Shown here: piece after piece, positions 1 through 6,202 of the stretch
Layout of the letters: every line of letters starts with the position of its first letter
Numbering within the stretch: the stretch's first letter is position 1
Assembly (NCBI GenBank): GCA_900751685.1
Contig: CAADSR010000080.1
Span: forward strand, 1-6,858
Source of the DNA: Clostridia bacterium
GTDB taxonomy: Bacteria > Bacillota > Clostridia > UBA1381
Length of the DNA stretch: 6,858 bases
Direction: 5' to 3'
Position numbers and translations under genes: made by a program
The notes under the pieces: model-generated
The model's input: the letters and a program-made list of their open reading frames with translations, nothing else
Told to the model about the DNA's origin: nothing
Database searches by the model: none

Positions 1-503
1 ATGGATACTAAAAACATCTGGTCTACTTTCTCCACCTTGATAATGCTGTTAGAGATGTTTAATTGATAATGTCCCATGATCTCTTTTGATTTTTTGGAAG
101 CATTATCGACTGTAAGGTTGTTCAGTCCCAGATTACCGGCCGGCGTTTGGAGCTGGTAAGAAAATGTATTTCCATGAAACAAGAACTGCTCGTTTTCTTT
201 GATATATAGGTCTTCATTCCCTTTTACAGCCTGCGCGCCGCTTCCTAGGAATTTCCCCGCAAAATCCTCCTTGTCCTGGATCCCATTTTTTACAATTGCA
301 CCTGCAAGAAATGTACTTTTTTCAGGGATCAGGGAAGGTGAAACCTTAATGTTTTGCTTCGCTAGTAATTCCACTGTTGCTGCCTTGGTATTCCCGGTCA
401 AAGCAGGGGGGGAGGATGAGAAAAGCAGACAGTAAAGCACGGTTAGGACGCAGACGGAAAAAGCAGCGATCCCAATGGATTTTAATTTATAATATTTCAT
501 CAT
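1..503 (-). CDS. Membrane-anchored protein, probable YycI/YycH-type WalK accessory protein (partial, C-terminus beyond left edge)
   Basis: Reading leftward from an ATG at 503, an open frame of 167 codons runs off the window without a stop, so only the N-terminal part is visible. Residues 1-9 are basic and residues 10-28 form one hydrophobic segment, predicting a signal anchor with the rest outside the membrane. After a Ser/Pro linker (29-34) comes a soluble region with the stretch ELLAKQNIKV at 45-54 followed by a proline-ended SLIP, which recalls the start of YycI ectodomains. The gene starts 18 bases after the walK stop, with GGAAGG nine bases before the first ATG; a second ATG follows directly and could equally be used. 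Position after walR-walK is where Firmicutes carry yycH/yycI, whose products bind WalK in the membrane and modulate it. The YycI-like assignment rests on position, topology and weak resemblance; a different membrane-anchored protein is possible. The reading frame itself is secure. Confidence 0.55.
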   Translation of the reverse strand, partial: MMKYYKLKSIGIAAFSVCVLTVLYCLLFSSSPPALTGNTKAATVELLAKQNIKVSPSLIPEKSTFLAGAIVKNGIQDKEDFAGKFLGSGAQAVKGNEDLYIKENEQFLFHGNTFSYQLQTPAGNLGLNNLTVDNASKKSKEIMGHYQLNISNSIIKVEKVDQMFLVS

Positions 504-521
504 AGTCGCCTGCCTTCCAGA

Positions 522-2348
522 TTAAGACTGTACAGGAATGGAGATGATCACTTCTGTTCCCTGGTTTAATTCACTGGTGATTTTGATTTTTCCGCCAAAG
601 GAAGATTCAAGTGCTTGCTTTGCAATCGCTAATCCTAAGCCGGTCCCGCCTGTATCACGGGAACGGGCCTTATCTACACGGTAAAAGCGGTCAAAGATAT
701 TGGGCAGGTTTTCTTTTGGGATCCCGATCCCATTGTCTACGACCTTGATACAAATATCATTGTAGACCTTGCTGGAGAATACGTCGATACGTCCCCCGGT
801 AGGGGTATATTTAAGAGCGTTGCTAATGATATTGATAATGACCCGTTCCAGGCTGTCCCGGTCTCCATTGATTTGAGGGACCTCATTGATCGGCGTGTAG
901 AGCAGAAGCTGTTCTTTCTTTTTCGCTGTCATGCCCATCCGCTCCACGATGGTCTCGAGCATTTTACGCACGTCGATGTTTTCCGGCATGCGGTAAGAGG
1001 TTTTTTTGTCATCCAGCTCGGACAGGGTCAAAAGGTCGCTTAAGATCCTGGACATACGGTCTGCCTCCGAGGCAATAACATCCAGGAAGCGTACTTGTAA
1101 TTCTTTGTCTGCCGCGGGGTTGTCCGTCAAAGTCTCAGCATAGGACTTGATCGTTGTCAATGGGGTACGCAGCTCATGGGAAACATCTGCCACAAAATCG
1201 CGGCGGGATTGTTCCAGCTTTTCCTGCTTCGTAATATCATGGATCACCACAAGGATACCGCCGACTTTATTTTCAATATTAAAGGTCGCAAAGTTCAGCT
1301 TGATGAATTGGTCCTTGTTGATCATAACCTCCCGCTCCAGGGAATCCTCGGGCTTGACATAAAGAAGGTCGCCCATTGTGATATTTGCGTTGATTTCCTT
1401 AAAGAAACGGTCAAACTGAATGTCATCCAGATATTTGCGGTGCAAAAGGCGCTGTGCCTCTGGATTAATATGGGTTAGGCGGCCACGGAGGTTAAATGCG
1501 AGAATGCCGTCGGTCATATTTTGAAGGATGGTCTCTACTTTGATCTTCTCGCTCTTAGCCGCCTCTGAGGATTCCTTCCGGGTGTGTGCTAAAAGGGCCA
1601 GAGAGCTTGTAAGATCCCCTAGCTCATCATTTGTGATTGGGATGTCAATCGCATCGGAATCACCGTCCGCCAGGCGCTTTGCTTCTAAAGAAAGCTTCTT
1701 TAGTGGTATGGTGACCGATTTTGCAATGTAGTTTCCAAATAAAAAAGCCAGTGCAAGGGCTAGGATCAGGGAGTAGAGCAAAATCGAAAATGCTTTGCGG
1801 GCAGTTAAGACAAGTGCCTGCTTTGTATCCTTTATGTAAACGATATATTTGATGCTGTCACCGAATTTCATCGGATAAGCGTAGTCCATATAGGACAAGG
1901 TGTTTTTTGTTTCCAAGGCGGCTGTACCGCTCATAGCTGTTATGATCCCTGGTGTTTTTTCTAAATTTGCGCTTTGATCCGCATTTTGAGAATAAAGCAC
2001 ATTCCCGGTGCTGCCGTCTAAAATGCAGTAAAACCGGTCAGGACCGATCCCGAGAACAGCAGCGTTTGCATCTAAGATCTGCACCATTTTGCGGATGTTC
2101 TCGGCAGAGCTTTCCTCAATGACAACACTGCCTGCGTCGGTGGTATCCACTGGATAGTTGATCTCATTTGCAGCAGCTTGAAGGGACTGCACAAATTCCT
2201 CCGAAAAAACAGAGTTCATGGATGCAGAAAAAGCCCTGCCTGATAAATGGACCGGGATCAGGATCTGAAAAGCCCCCATGACCACTGTTCCGGCTAAAAC
2301 AGATAAAATAAAAAGCAGCACGATTTTCCAACGTATACTTTTGAACAT
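522..2348 (-). CDS. walK: Sensor histidine kinase WalK (VicK/YycG family)
   Basis: Membrane sensor kinase that autophosphorylates and passes phosphate to WalR to control cell-wall metabolism. With the start at 2348 the protein has 608 residues, the usual WalK size. Order of parts: transmembrane helix about 9-31; extracytoplasmic sensor region about 32-184; second transmembrane helix about 186-206; HAMP about 207-260; PAS about 268-375 (NMTDGILAFN at 277-286); dimerisation/phosphoacceptor domain 381-447 with the H-box SHELRTPL and His391; ATPase domain about 455-606 with N-box Asn510, G1 box DNGIGIP at 538-544, F-box FDRFYR at 552-557 and G2 box GGTGLGLAI at 567-575. All catalytic boxes are intact. 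The frame stays open to an ATG at 2387, but that start follows directly on a hairpin and has no ribosome binding site, while 2348 begins the typical MFKSIRWKIV and has AGAAAGG 12 bases upstream, a somewhat long spacing. Second gene of the walR operon. Confidence 0.93.
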   Translation of the reverse strand: MFKSIRWKIVLLFILSVLAGTVVMGAFQILIPVHLSGRAFSASMNSVFSEEFVQSLQAAANEINYPVDTTDAGSVVIEESSAENIRKMVQILDANAAVLGIGPDRFYCILDGSTGNVLYSQNADQSANLEKTPGIITAMSGTAALETKNTLSYMDYAYPMKFGDSIKYIVYIKDTKQALVLTARKAFSILLYSLILALALAFLFGNYIAKSVTIPLKKLSLEAKRLADGDSDAIDIPITNDELGDLTSSLALLAHTRKESSEAAKSEKIKVETILQNMTDGILAFNLRGRLTHINPEAQRLLHRKYLDDIQFDRFFKEINANITMGDLLYVKPEDSLEREVMINKDQFIKLNFATFNIENKVGGILVVIHDITKQEKLEQSRRDFVADVSHELRTPLTTIKSYAETLTDNPAADKELQVRFLDVIASEADRMSRILSDLLTLSELDDKKTSYRMPENIDVRKMLETIVERMGMTAKKKEQLLLYTPINEVPQINGDRDSLERVIINIISNALKYTPTGGRIDVFSSKVYNDICIKVVDNGIGIPKENLPNIFDRFYRVDKARSRDTGGTGLGLAIAKQALESSFGGKIKITSELNQGTEVIISIPVQS

Positions 2349-2390
2349 GATTACCAAATACCTTTCTAAATAAAAATGGGACAACATTAG

Positions 2391-2422
2391 GATGACCCCG
2401 AGGCAAAGTGCCCGAGGTCATC
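2391..2422 (-). other. Strong RNA hairpin between walR and walK
   Basis: A 32-base inverted repeat lies 10 bases after the walR stop. Read on the minus strand, the outer arms GATGACC and GGTCATC pair fully, then T·G, C-G, G-C, one bulged T, and GGCA with TGCC, closing a CTT loop: about 14 pairs in all. In the walRK transcript the odd pair is a tolerated G·U, whereas in a plus-strand transcript the same position is a C·A mismatch, which favours function in the walRK mRNA. No T-run follows on the minus strand (CCTAATG comes next), so it is not a standard terminator for walR; on the plus strand only four Ts follow and no gene ends there. A processing, stabilising or partial attenuation element is inferred. 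Confidence 0.6.
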
Positions 2423-2432
2423 TTTTAAGGTG

Positions 2433-3128
2433 TTATTTATTAAAGTAATATCCAACGCCCCGTTTGGTGATGATGTATTTCGGCATACTCGGATCGTCTT
2501 CGATCTTTTCACGAAGCCTCCGCACTGTAACGTCTACTGTGCGGACATCGCCGTAATACTCATAGCCCCATACGTTTTCCAAAAGCTTTTCACGGGAAAA
2601 TATTTTATCCGGCTGCATTGCAAGAAATTTCAAAAGTTCAAATTCCCGCAGGGTGATATCAATGATCTTTCCGTTTTTAGAAACTTCATACCGCTCTACA
2701 TTGATCGTTAGATCGCCTGATATGATCGTGCTCTGGTCGTCAGACTGGACCGGAGCAGTATCAATAGAGGTACGGCGCAGGTTTGCTTTGACACGGGCTG
2801 TCAGTTCACGGATCGAGAAGGGCTTGGTCATATAATCGTCAGCGCCAAGCTCCAGTCCCAGGACTTTGTCTACTTCTTCTTCGCGGGCTGTCAGCATAAT
2901 GATCGGTGTGCTGGAGCGTTCACGGATTCTTTTACAAACCTCAAACCCATCAAGACCAGGCAGCATCACATCCAAAAGAATCAGGTTCGGTGACTTGGAA
3001 AGTGCCAAGTCCAATCCGCTGACACCATCGTATGCCTCCAGGGTTTGATAGCCCTCTTTTTCCAGATTGAATTTTAAAATATCAACAATCGGCTGTTCAT
3101 CCTCAATAATTAAAACCGTACGTTCCAT
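2433..3128 (-). CDS. walR: Response regulator WalR (VicR/YycF), OmpR/PhoB family
   Basis: DNA-binding partner of WalK; in Firmicutes it activates autolysin and other cell-wall genes and is usually essential. The 231-residue product has a receiver domain at about 4-118 with the acidic pocket Glu9/Asp10, phosphoacceptor Asp53 (in LLDVMLPGLDG), Thr80 and Lys102 (in TKPF), then a winged-helix DNA-binding domain at about 130-231. The recognition region DVRTVDVTVRRLREKIED and the end RGVGYYF agree closely with WalR of Bacillus, which separates it from PhoB/PhoP paralogues. The start is taken at 3128 because AGGAAGG (3138-3144) lies nine bases upstream; the in-frame ATG at 3135-3137 would abut that site with no spacing. 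First gene of the leftward operon, followed 84 bases later by walK, and divergent from pyrR. Confidence 0.95.
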   Translation of the reverse strand: MERTVLIIEDEQPIVDILKFNLEKEGYQTLEAYDGVSGLDLALSKSPNLILLDVMLPGLDGFEVCKRIRERSSTPIIMLTAREEEVDKVLGLELGADDYMTKPFSIRELTARVKANLRRTSIDTAPVQSDDQSTIISGDLTINVERYEVSKNGKIIDITLREFELLKFLAMQPDKIFSREKLLENVWGYEYYGDVRTVDVTVRRLREKIEDDPSMPKYIITKRGVGYYFNK

Positions 3129-3137
3129 TGCTTCCAT

Positions 3138-3144
3138 CCTTCCT
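3138..3144 (-). promoter_or_regulatory. walR ribosome binding site that decides the start
   Basis: AGGAAGG on the minus strand is the only good Shine-Dalgarno sequence before walR. It is nine bases from the ATG at 3126-3128 and zero bases from the upstream in-frame ATG at 3135-3137, so translation should begin at 3128, giving MERTVLIIED. Confidence 0.75.
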
Positions 3145-3160
3145 AATGTACATAGAAATA

Positions 3161-3189
3161 ATATTACATATTTCTCAAATATATTACAT
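3161..3189 (-). repeat. Pair of direct repeats at the walR transcription start (possible operator)
   Basis: The 9-mer ATGTAATAT occurs twice on the minus strand, at 3181-3189 and 3161-3169, exactly 20 bp apart. The upstream copy coincides with the predicted transcription start of walR and the other lies in the leader. Each contains TGTAAT, an exact fit to the WalR half site TGTWAH, but the classical box has two half sites five bases apart. At that distance from the upstream copy there is only TGAGAA, four of six matches. Autoregulation by WalR is therefore possible but not established; the region is AT-rich and chance repeats occur. Confidence 0.4.
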
Positions 3190-3191
3190 CT

Positions 3192-3220
3192 ATTTTATCA
3201 GAAATAAACAAATACTTCAA
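3192..3220 (-). promoter_or_regulatory. Promoter of the walR-walK operon (sigma-A type)
   Basis: On the minus strand a -35 element TTGAAG (3215-3220) and a -10 element TAAAAT (3192-3197) are separated by 17 bp. TG one base before the -10 makes it an extended -10. Transcription would start near 3185, giving a walR leader of roughly 57 bases. It faces away from the pyr promoter. Confidence 0.75.
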
Positions 3221-3312
3221 GAGAAATTTTGTATATTTATTAAAAACATATCAGATTCTTTTGAAAGGCATGAAAAGGTGGTGAAAAAAGTAATATTTTC
3301 GGCAGCGTGATA

Positions 3313-3341
3313 TAGACAAAATTTGAAAAATAAGATATAAT
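3313..3341 (+). promoter_or_regulatory. Promoter of the pyr operon (sigma-A type)
   Basis: A -35 element TAGACA (3313-3318, five of six matches to TTGACA) and a perfect -10 TATAAT (3336-3341) are separated by exactly 17 bp. Transcription should start around 3347-3349, leaving a leader of only about 30 bases before the pyrR ATG at 3379. No terminator-like hairpin or PyrR-binding loop fits in this leader. Confidence 0.8.
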
Positions 3342-3378
3342 ACTAGGTATCGTATATTGATAGGGAAAGGACTGGACT

Positions 3379-3942
3379 ATGTTGAAGTTTCAAGAAAAAG
3401 CGGTCGTGATGAATGAAGTTACCGCCCGGCGTGCAATCGAGCGGATGGCTTATGAAATTATGGAAAAAGAAAAAGAGATGCACCATCTGGTGCTGATCGG
3501 GATCCAGACCAGGGGCGTGGCCCTGGCAAGGGCGATCGCTCAAAAAATAAAAGAAGCAGAGGGCATGACCGTCCCGGTAGGGAGCCTGGATATCACTTTT
3601 TACCGGGATGACCTGACAATGCTTTCCGAGCATCCGGTGATCCGCGGGAATGATATTGCTTTTCCGGTCCAGGACAAACGCATTGTTTTAGTGGATGATG
3701 TTTTATATACCGGGCGGACGATCCGGGCCGCCATCGAAGAATTGTTTGATATGGGACGGCCGGCAAAAATAGAATTGGCAATTTTGGTCGACCGCGGACA
3801 TAGGGAATTGCCGATCCGGGCAGACTATATAGGAAAACACGCGCCGACTTCAAAGGAAGAATATATTGAAGTGGAAATGAACGAGCAAAATAAAGTGCAA
3901 AAAGTTTCGATCTGCAGCAAAGGAGACAAAGCGCATGATTAA
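3379..3942 (+). CDS. pyrR: PyrR: pyrimidine operon regulator / uracil phosphoribosyltransferase
   Basis: Cytoplasmic bifunctional protein. In relatives it binds pyr mRNA when UMP or UTP is high and so lowers expression of the pyr genes, and it also makes UMP from uracil and PRPP. The 187-residue product has the full family length. Visible signatures are the PRPP-binding loop VLVDDVLYTGRT at 103-114, the early loop IGIQTRGV at 40-47, DITFYRDD at 71-78, and the basic segment DRGHRELPIRAD at 138-149 followed by PTSK at 156-159, which in Bacillus PyrR belongs to the RNA-binding surface. The start is supported by GGGAAAGG (3363-3370) eight bases upstream. The gene leads the operon and overlaps pyrB by eight bases. 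The RNA-binding surface looks intact although the nearby leader shows no attenuator, so its RNA target is not evident here. Confidence 0.95.
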   Translation: MLKFQEKAVVMNEVTARRAIERMAYEIMEKEKEMHHLVLIGIQTRGVALARAIAQKIKEAEGMTVPVGSLDITFYRDDLTMLSEHPVIRGNDIAFPVQDKRIVLVDDVLYTGRTIRAAIEELFDMGRPAKIELAILVDRGHRELPIRADYIGKHAPTSKEEYIEVEMNEQNKVQKVSICSKGDKAHD

Positions 3943-4864
3943 AAAGGATTTGTTGGGACTCAAAGACCTGACTGCGGAGGATATTGAATATATCCTAAAG
4001 AATGCCCATACGATGAAACATATTTTAACACAGCCCAGTAAAAAGACCCCCCATCTGCAAGGGCGGACGGTCGTTACATTGTTTTATGAAAACAGCACTA
4101 GGACAAGGCTGTCCTTTGAGCTGGCAGCAAAATATATGAGCGCCAATGCGGCAAATATTTCAGCCGGCGGCTCCAGCGTAGCCAAAGGGGAAAATCTGAT
4201 TGACACCGCACAGACCATTAACGCAATGGCCACTGATATTTTGGTCATGCGCCATCATATGAGCGGCGCGCCCCATCTGATTGCACCCCTGGTAAAGGCA
4301 TCGGTCATCAATGCAGGGGATGGGATGGACGAGCATCCGACCCAGGCCCTTCTGGATATGATGACGATCCAGGAGAAGAAGGGTAAAATAGAAGGGCTTA
4401 AGGTCGCTATCGTGGGGGATATTTACCACAGCCGCGTAGCCCGCAGTAATATTTACGGCCTGACCAAATTAGGCGCCGAGGTCTCTGTAGGCGGCCCGGC
4501 GACTTTGATCCCGGAAGGGATGGAGCAAATGGGCGTGAAGGTGTTCCATAGCGTCCACGAAGCCATCGTAGATGCGGATGTAGTTATGGGGCTTCGGATC
4601 CAGCTGGAACGTCAAAAAAGTGGATTGTTCCCCAGTGTGCGTGAATATAACCGCTTTTTTGGGATCGATGAAAAACGGCTCCGCTTCGCAAAGCCGGATG
4701 CCCTTGTGATGCATCCAGGCCCGGTTAACCGCGGGGTAGAATTTTCTTCCGGCGTGGCAGACGGTCCCCAGAGCGTTATTAATGAACAGGTCACCAACGG
4801 TGTGGCGGTACGGATGGCGGTCATGTACATACTTTCCCGCTATCATGGTGGAAAAGTAGAATAA
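3935..4864 (+). CDS. pyrB: Aspartate carbamoyltransferase, catalytic chain (PyrB)
   Basis: Condenses carbamoyl phosphate with aspartate to give carbamoyl aspartate, the committed step of pyrimidine synthesis. The 309-residue product has the expected length. The carbamoyl-phosphate site STRTR is at 54-58, the mobile loop SSVAKGE at 80-86 supplies the Ser/Lys pair reaching into the neighbouring subunit, HPTQ is at 134-137, and HPGPVNRG at 260-267 closes the aspartate-binding domain. These separate it from ornithine carbamoyltransferase. Its ATG overlaps the end of pyrR by eight bases (ATGATTAA) and is preceded by AAAGGAG nine bases upstream inside pyrR, so translation is probably coupled. pyrC follows directly and no regulatory chain gene pyrI is present between them, as in Bacillus-type enzymes that work as an unregulated trimer; that oligomeric state is inferred. 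Confidence 0.96.
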   Translation: MIKKDLLGLKDLTAEDIEYILKNAHTMKHILTQPSKKTPHLQGRTVVTLFYENSTRTRLSFELAAKYMSANAANISAGGSSVAKGENLIDTAQTINAMATDILVMRHHMSGAPHLIAPLVKASVINAGDGMDEHPTQALLDMMTIQEKKGKIEGLKVAIVGDIYHSRVARSNIYGLTKLGAEVSVGGPATLIPEGMEQMGVKVFHSVHEAIVDADVVMGLRIQLERQKSGLFPSVREYNRFFGIDEKRLRFAKPDALVMHPGPVNRGVEFSSGVADGPQSVINEQVTNGVAVRMAVMYILSRYHGGKVE

Positions 4865-4887
4865 AACACCGAAAGGGAGGAACAGGT

Positions 4888-6180
4888 ATGAAAATATTGA
4901 TCCATGGAGGCAGGGTCATTGATCCTGCAAATAATATAGATGAAGTAACTGATATCTTTATTGATAAAGGGGTCATCAGTGAGATCGGTAATAACCTGGA
5001 GTTGGAAGGCATTGAAATGGAGGTCATTGAAGCCGGGGGGAAAATTGTAACGCCGGGGCTGGTGGATATGCATTGCCATTTGAGGGATCCGGGGTTTGAG
5101 TACAAGGAAGATATCGAAAGCGGGACAAGAAGCGCTGCGTTGGGAGGCTTTACATCAGTTGCATGTATGCCCAATACCAATCCGGTCATTGACAACCAGG
5201 CTATTGTGGCTTATATCAAATCCAAGGCGGAAAGTGTGGGGTATGTCAACGTTTATCCGATCGGGGCTATTTCAAAAGGCCTCAAAGGAGAAGAGCTGGC
5301 AGAAATCGGCGAGCTGAAATTTGCAGGCGTGGTCGGGATATCAGATGACGGCCGGCCGGTGGTGGAGTCTGGCCTGATGCGCCGGGCAATGGAATATGCA
5401 GATATGTTTGATGTGACCGTGATCTCCCATTGCGAGGATATGGGATTAGCAAATGAGGGGAGCATGAATGAAGGCTTTGTCTCTACCAGCCTGGGGCTGA
5501 AAGGAATCACAAGGGCCGCGGAAGAGGTTATGGTTTCAAGGGATATCCTGATTGCCGAAGCCACTAATACGGCTGTGCATATTGCCCATGTCAGCACACG
5601 TGGCTCGGTGGACTTAGTGCGCCAGGCAAAAAAACGCGGGGTGCGCGTGACTTGTGAGACCTGCCCCCATTACTTTACGCTGACAGATAAAGCTTGCGAG
5701 GGTTTTAATACAAATGCAAAAATGAACCCTCCCCTGCGCACGGAGGATGATGTGGAGGCAATCAAAGAAGGGCTTCGGGATGGAACGATCGATGCGATTG
5801 CGACAGACCACGCCCCCCATCATACCGATGAGAAGCAATGTGAGTTTGCAGCTGCCATGAATGGAATCGTCGGCTTTGAGACGGCTTTGGGGCTGGGACT
5901 TCAATACTTGGTGAAACCGGGGGTTTTGACCCTCGCTCAGCTGATCGAAAAAATGGCCGTGCGTCCGGCAAGTATTTTGGGGCTGAATAAGGGCAACCTG
6001 ACCGTAGGCCAGAGTGCAGACGTGATTCTATTTGACCCGGAAAAAACATATACATTAGAGGTCAGCCAGCTTGCATCAAAGAGTAAAAACTCGCCGTATG
6101 ATGGCTGGACATTAGCCGGGAAGCCGGAATATACGATTGTCGGCGGGGAAATCGTTGTCAATCAAGGCGTGATTCTTTAG
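4888..6180 (+). CDS. pyrC: Dihydroorotase, type I (PyrC)
   Basis: Zinc amidohydrolase that cyclises carbamoyl aspartate to dihydroorotate, the step after PyrB. The 430-residue product matches the long bacterial type I class. Metal ligands can be read off: His62 and His64 in HCHLRDPG (62-69), Asp154 in ISDDGRP, which in this class replaces the carboxylated lysine as bridging ligand, His181 in ISHCED, and His234 in HIAHVS. The catalytic Asp307 lies in ATDHAPH. Substrate residues Arg66 and Asn96 (in MPNTNP) are present. The C-terminal part (SADVILFDP, then PYDGW and GGEIV) completes the amidohydrolase beta-sandwich. The ATG at 4888 has AAGGGAGG seven bases upstream and lies 23 bases after the pyrB stop. 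Nothing is missing. Allantoinase and hydantoinase are related folds, but the operon and the bridging Asp argue for dihydroorotase. Confidence 0.96.
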   Translation: MKILIHGGRVIDPANNIDEVTDIFIDKGVISEIGNNLELEGIEMEVIEAGGKIVTPGLVDMHCHLRDPGFEYKEDIESGTRSAALGGFTSVACMPNTNPVIDNQAIVAYIKSKAESVGYVNVYPIGAISKGLKGEELAEIGELKFAGVVGISDDGRPVVESGLMRRAMEYADMFDVTVISHCEDMGLANEGSMNEGFVSTSLGLKGITRAAEEVMVSRDILIAEATNTAVHIAHVSTRGSVDLVRQAKKRGVRVTCETCPHYFTLTDKACEGFNTNAKMNPPLRTEDDVEAIKEGLRDGTIDAIATDHAPHHTDEKQCEFAAAMNGIVGFETALGLGLQYLVKPGVLTLAQLIEKMAVRPASILGLNKGNLTVGQSADVILFDPEKTYTLEVSQLASKSKNSPYDGWTLAGKPEYTIVGGEIVVNQGVIL

Positions 6181-6202
6181 AAGTCAGGGAGGAGATAAAA
6201 GG

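Noticed and set aside
199..435. Plus-strand open frame of 78 codons opposite the partial left gene
   Set aside because: It lies wholly antisense to the longer open frame that follows walK, has no good ribosome binding site and no recognisable domain.
1147..1731. Three plus-strand open frames of 67-100 codons inside walK
   Set aside because: They are antisense shadows of the conserved PAS, HAMP and kinase coding sequence, with no initiation signals.
2164..2421. Minus-strand open frame of 85 codons overlapping the start of walK and the hairpin
   Set aside because: It starts inside the hairpin, runs in another frame across the well-supported walK N-terminus and matches no family.
2391..2426. 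The inverted repeat read as a plus-strand intrinsic terminator
   Set aside because: No plus-strand gene ends there, the T-run has only four bases, and the plus-strand stem contains a C·A mismatch that is a G·U pair on the other strand.
3128..3310. Plus-strand open frame of 60 codons across the divergent intergenic region, including a possible 10-codon GTG-started peptide at its end
   Set aside because: It spans the walR promoter in antisense, its composition simply reflects AT-rich DNA, and the terminal peptide ends at the pyr promoter with nothing else in support.
3318..3332. Possible CodY box overlapping the pyr promoter
   Set aside because: The best alignment to the CodY consensus has only about nine of fifteen matches, expected by chance in AT-rich sequence.
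4469..4846. Minus-strand open frame of 125 codons inside pyrB, and similar ones inside pyrC
   Set aside because: These are antisense shadows of conserved enzymes whose catalytic motifs are all read on the plus strand.
4865..4887. Possible site for a pyrI regulatory-chain gene after pyrB
   Set aside because: Only 23 bases separate pyrB from pyrC and they hold just the pyrC ribosome binding site, so no pyrI is present.
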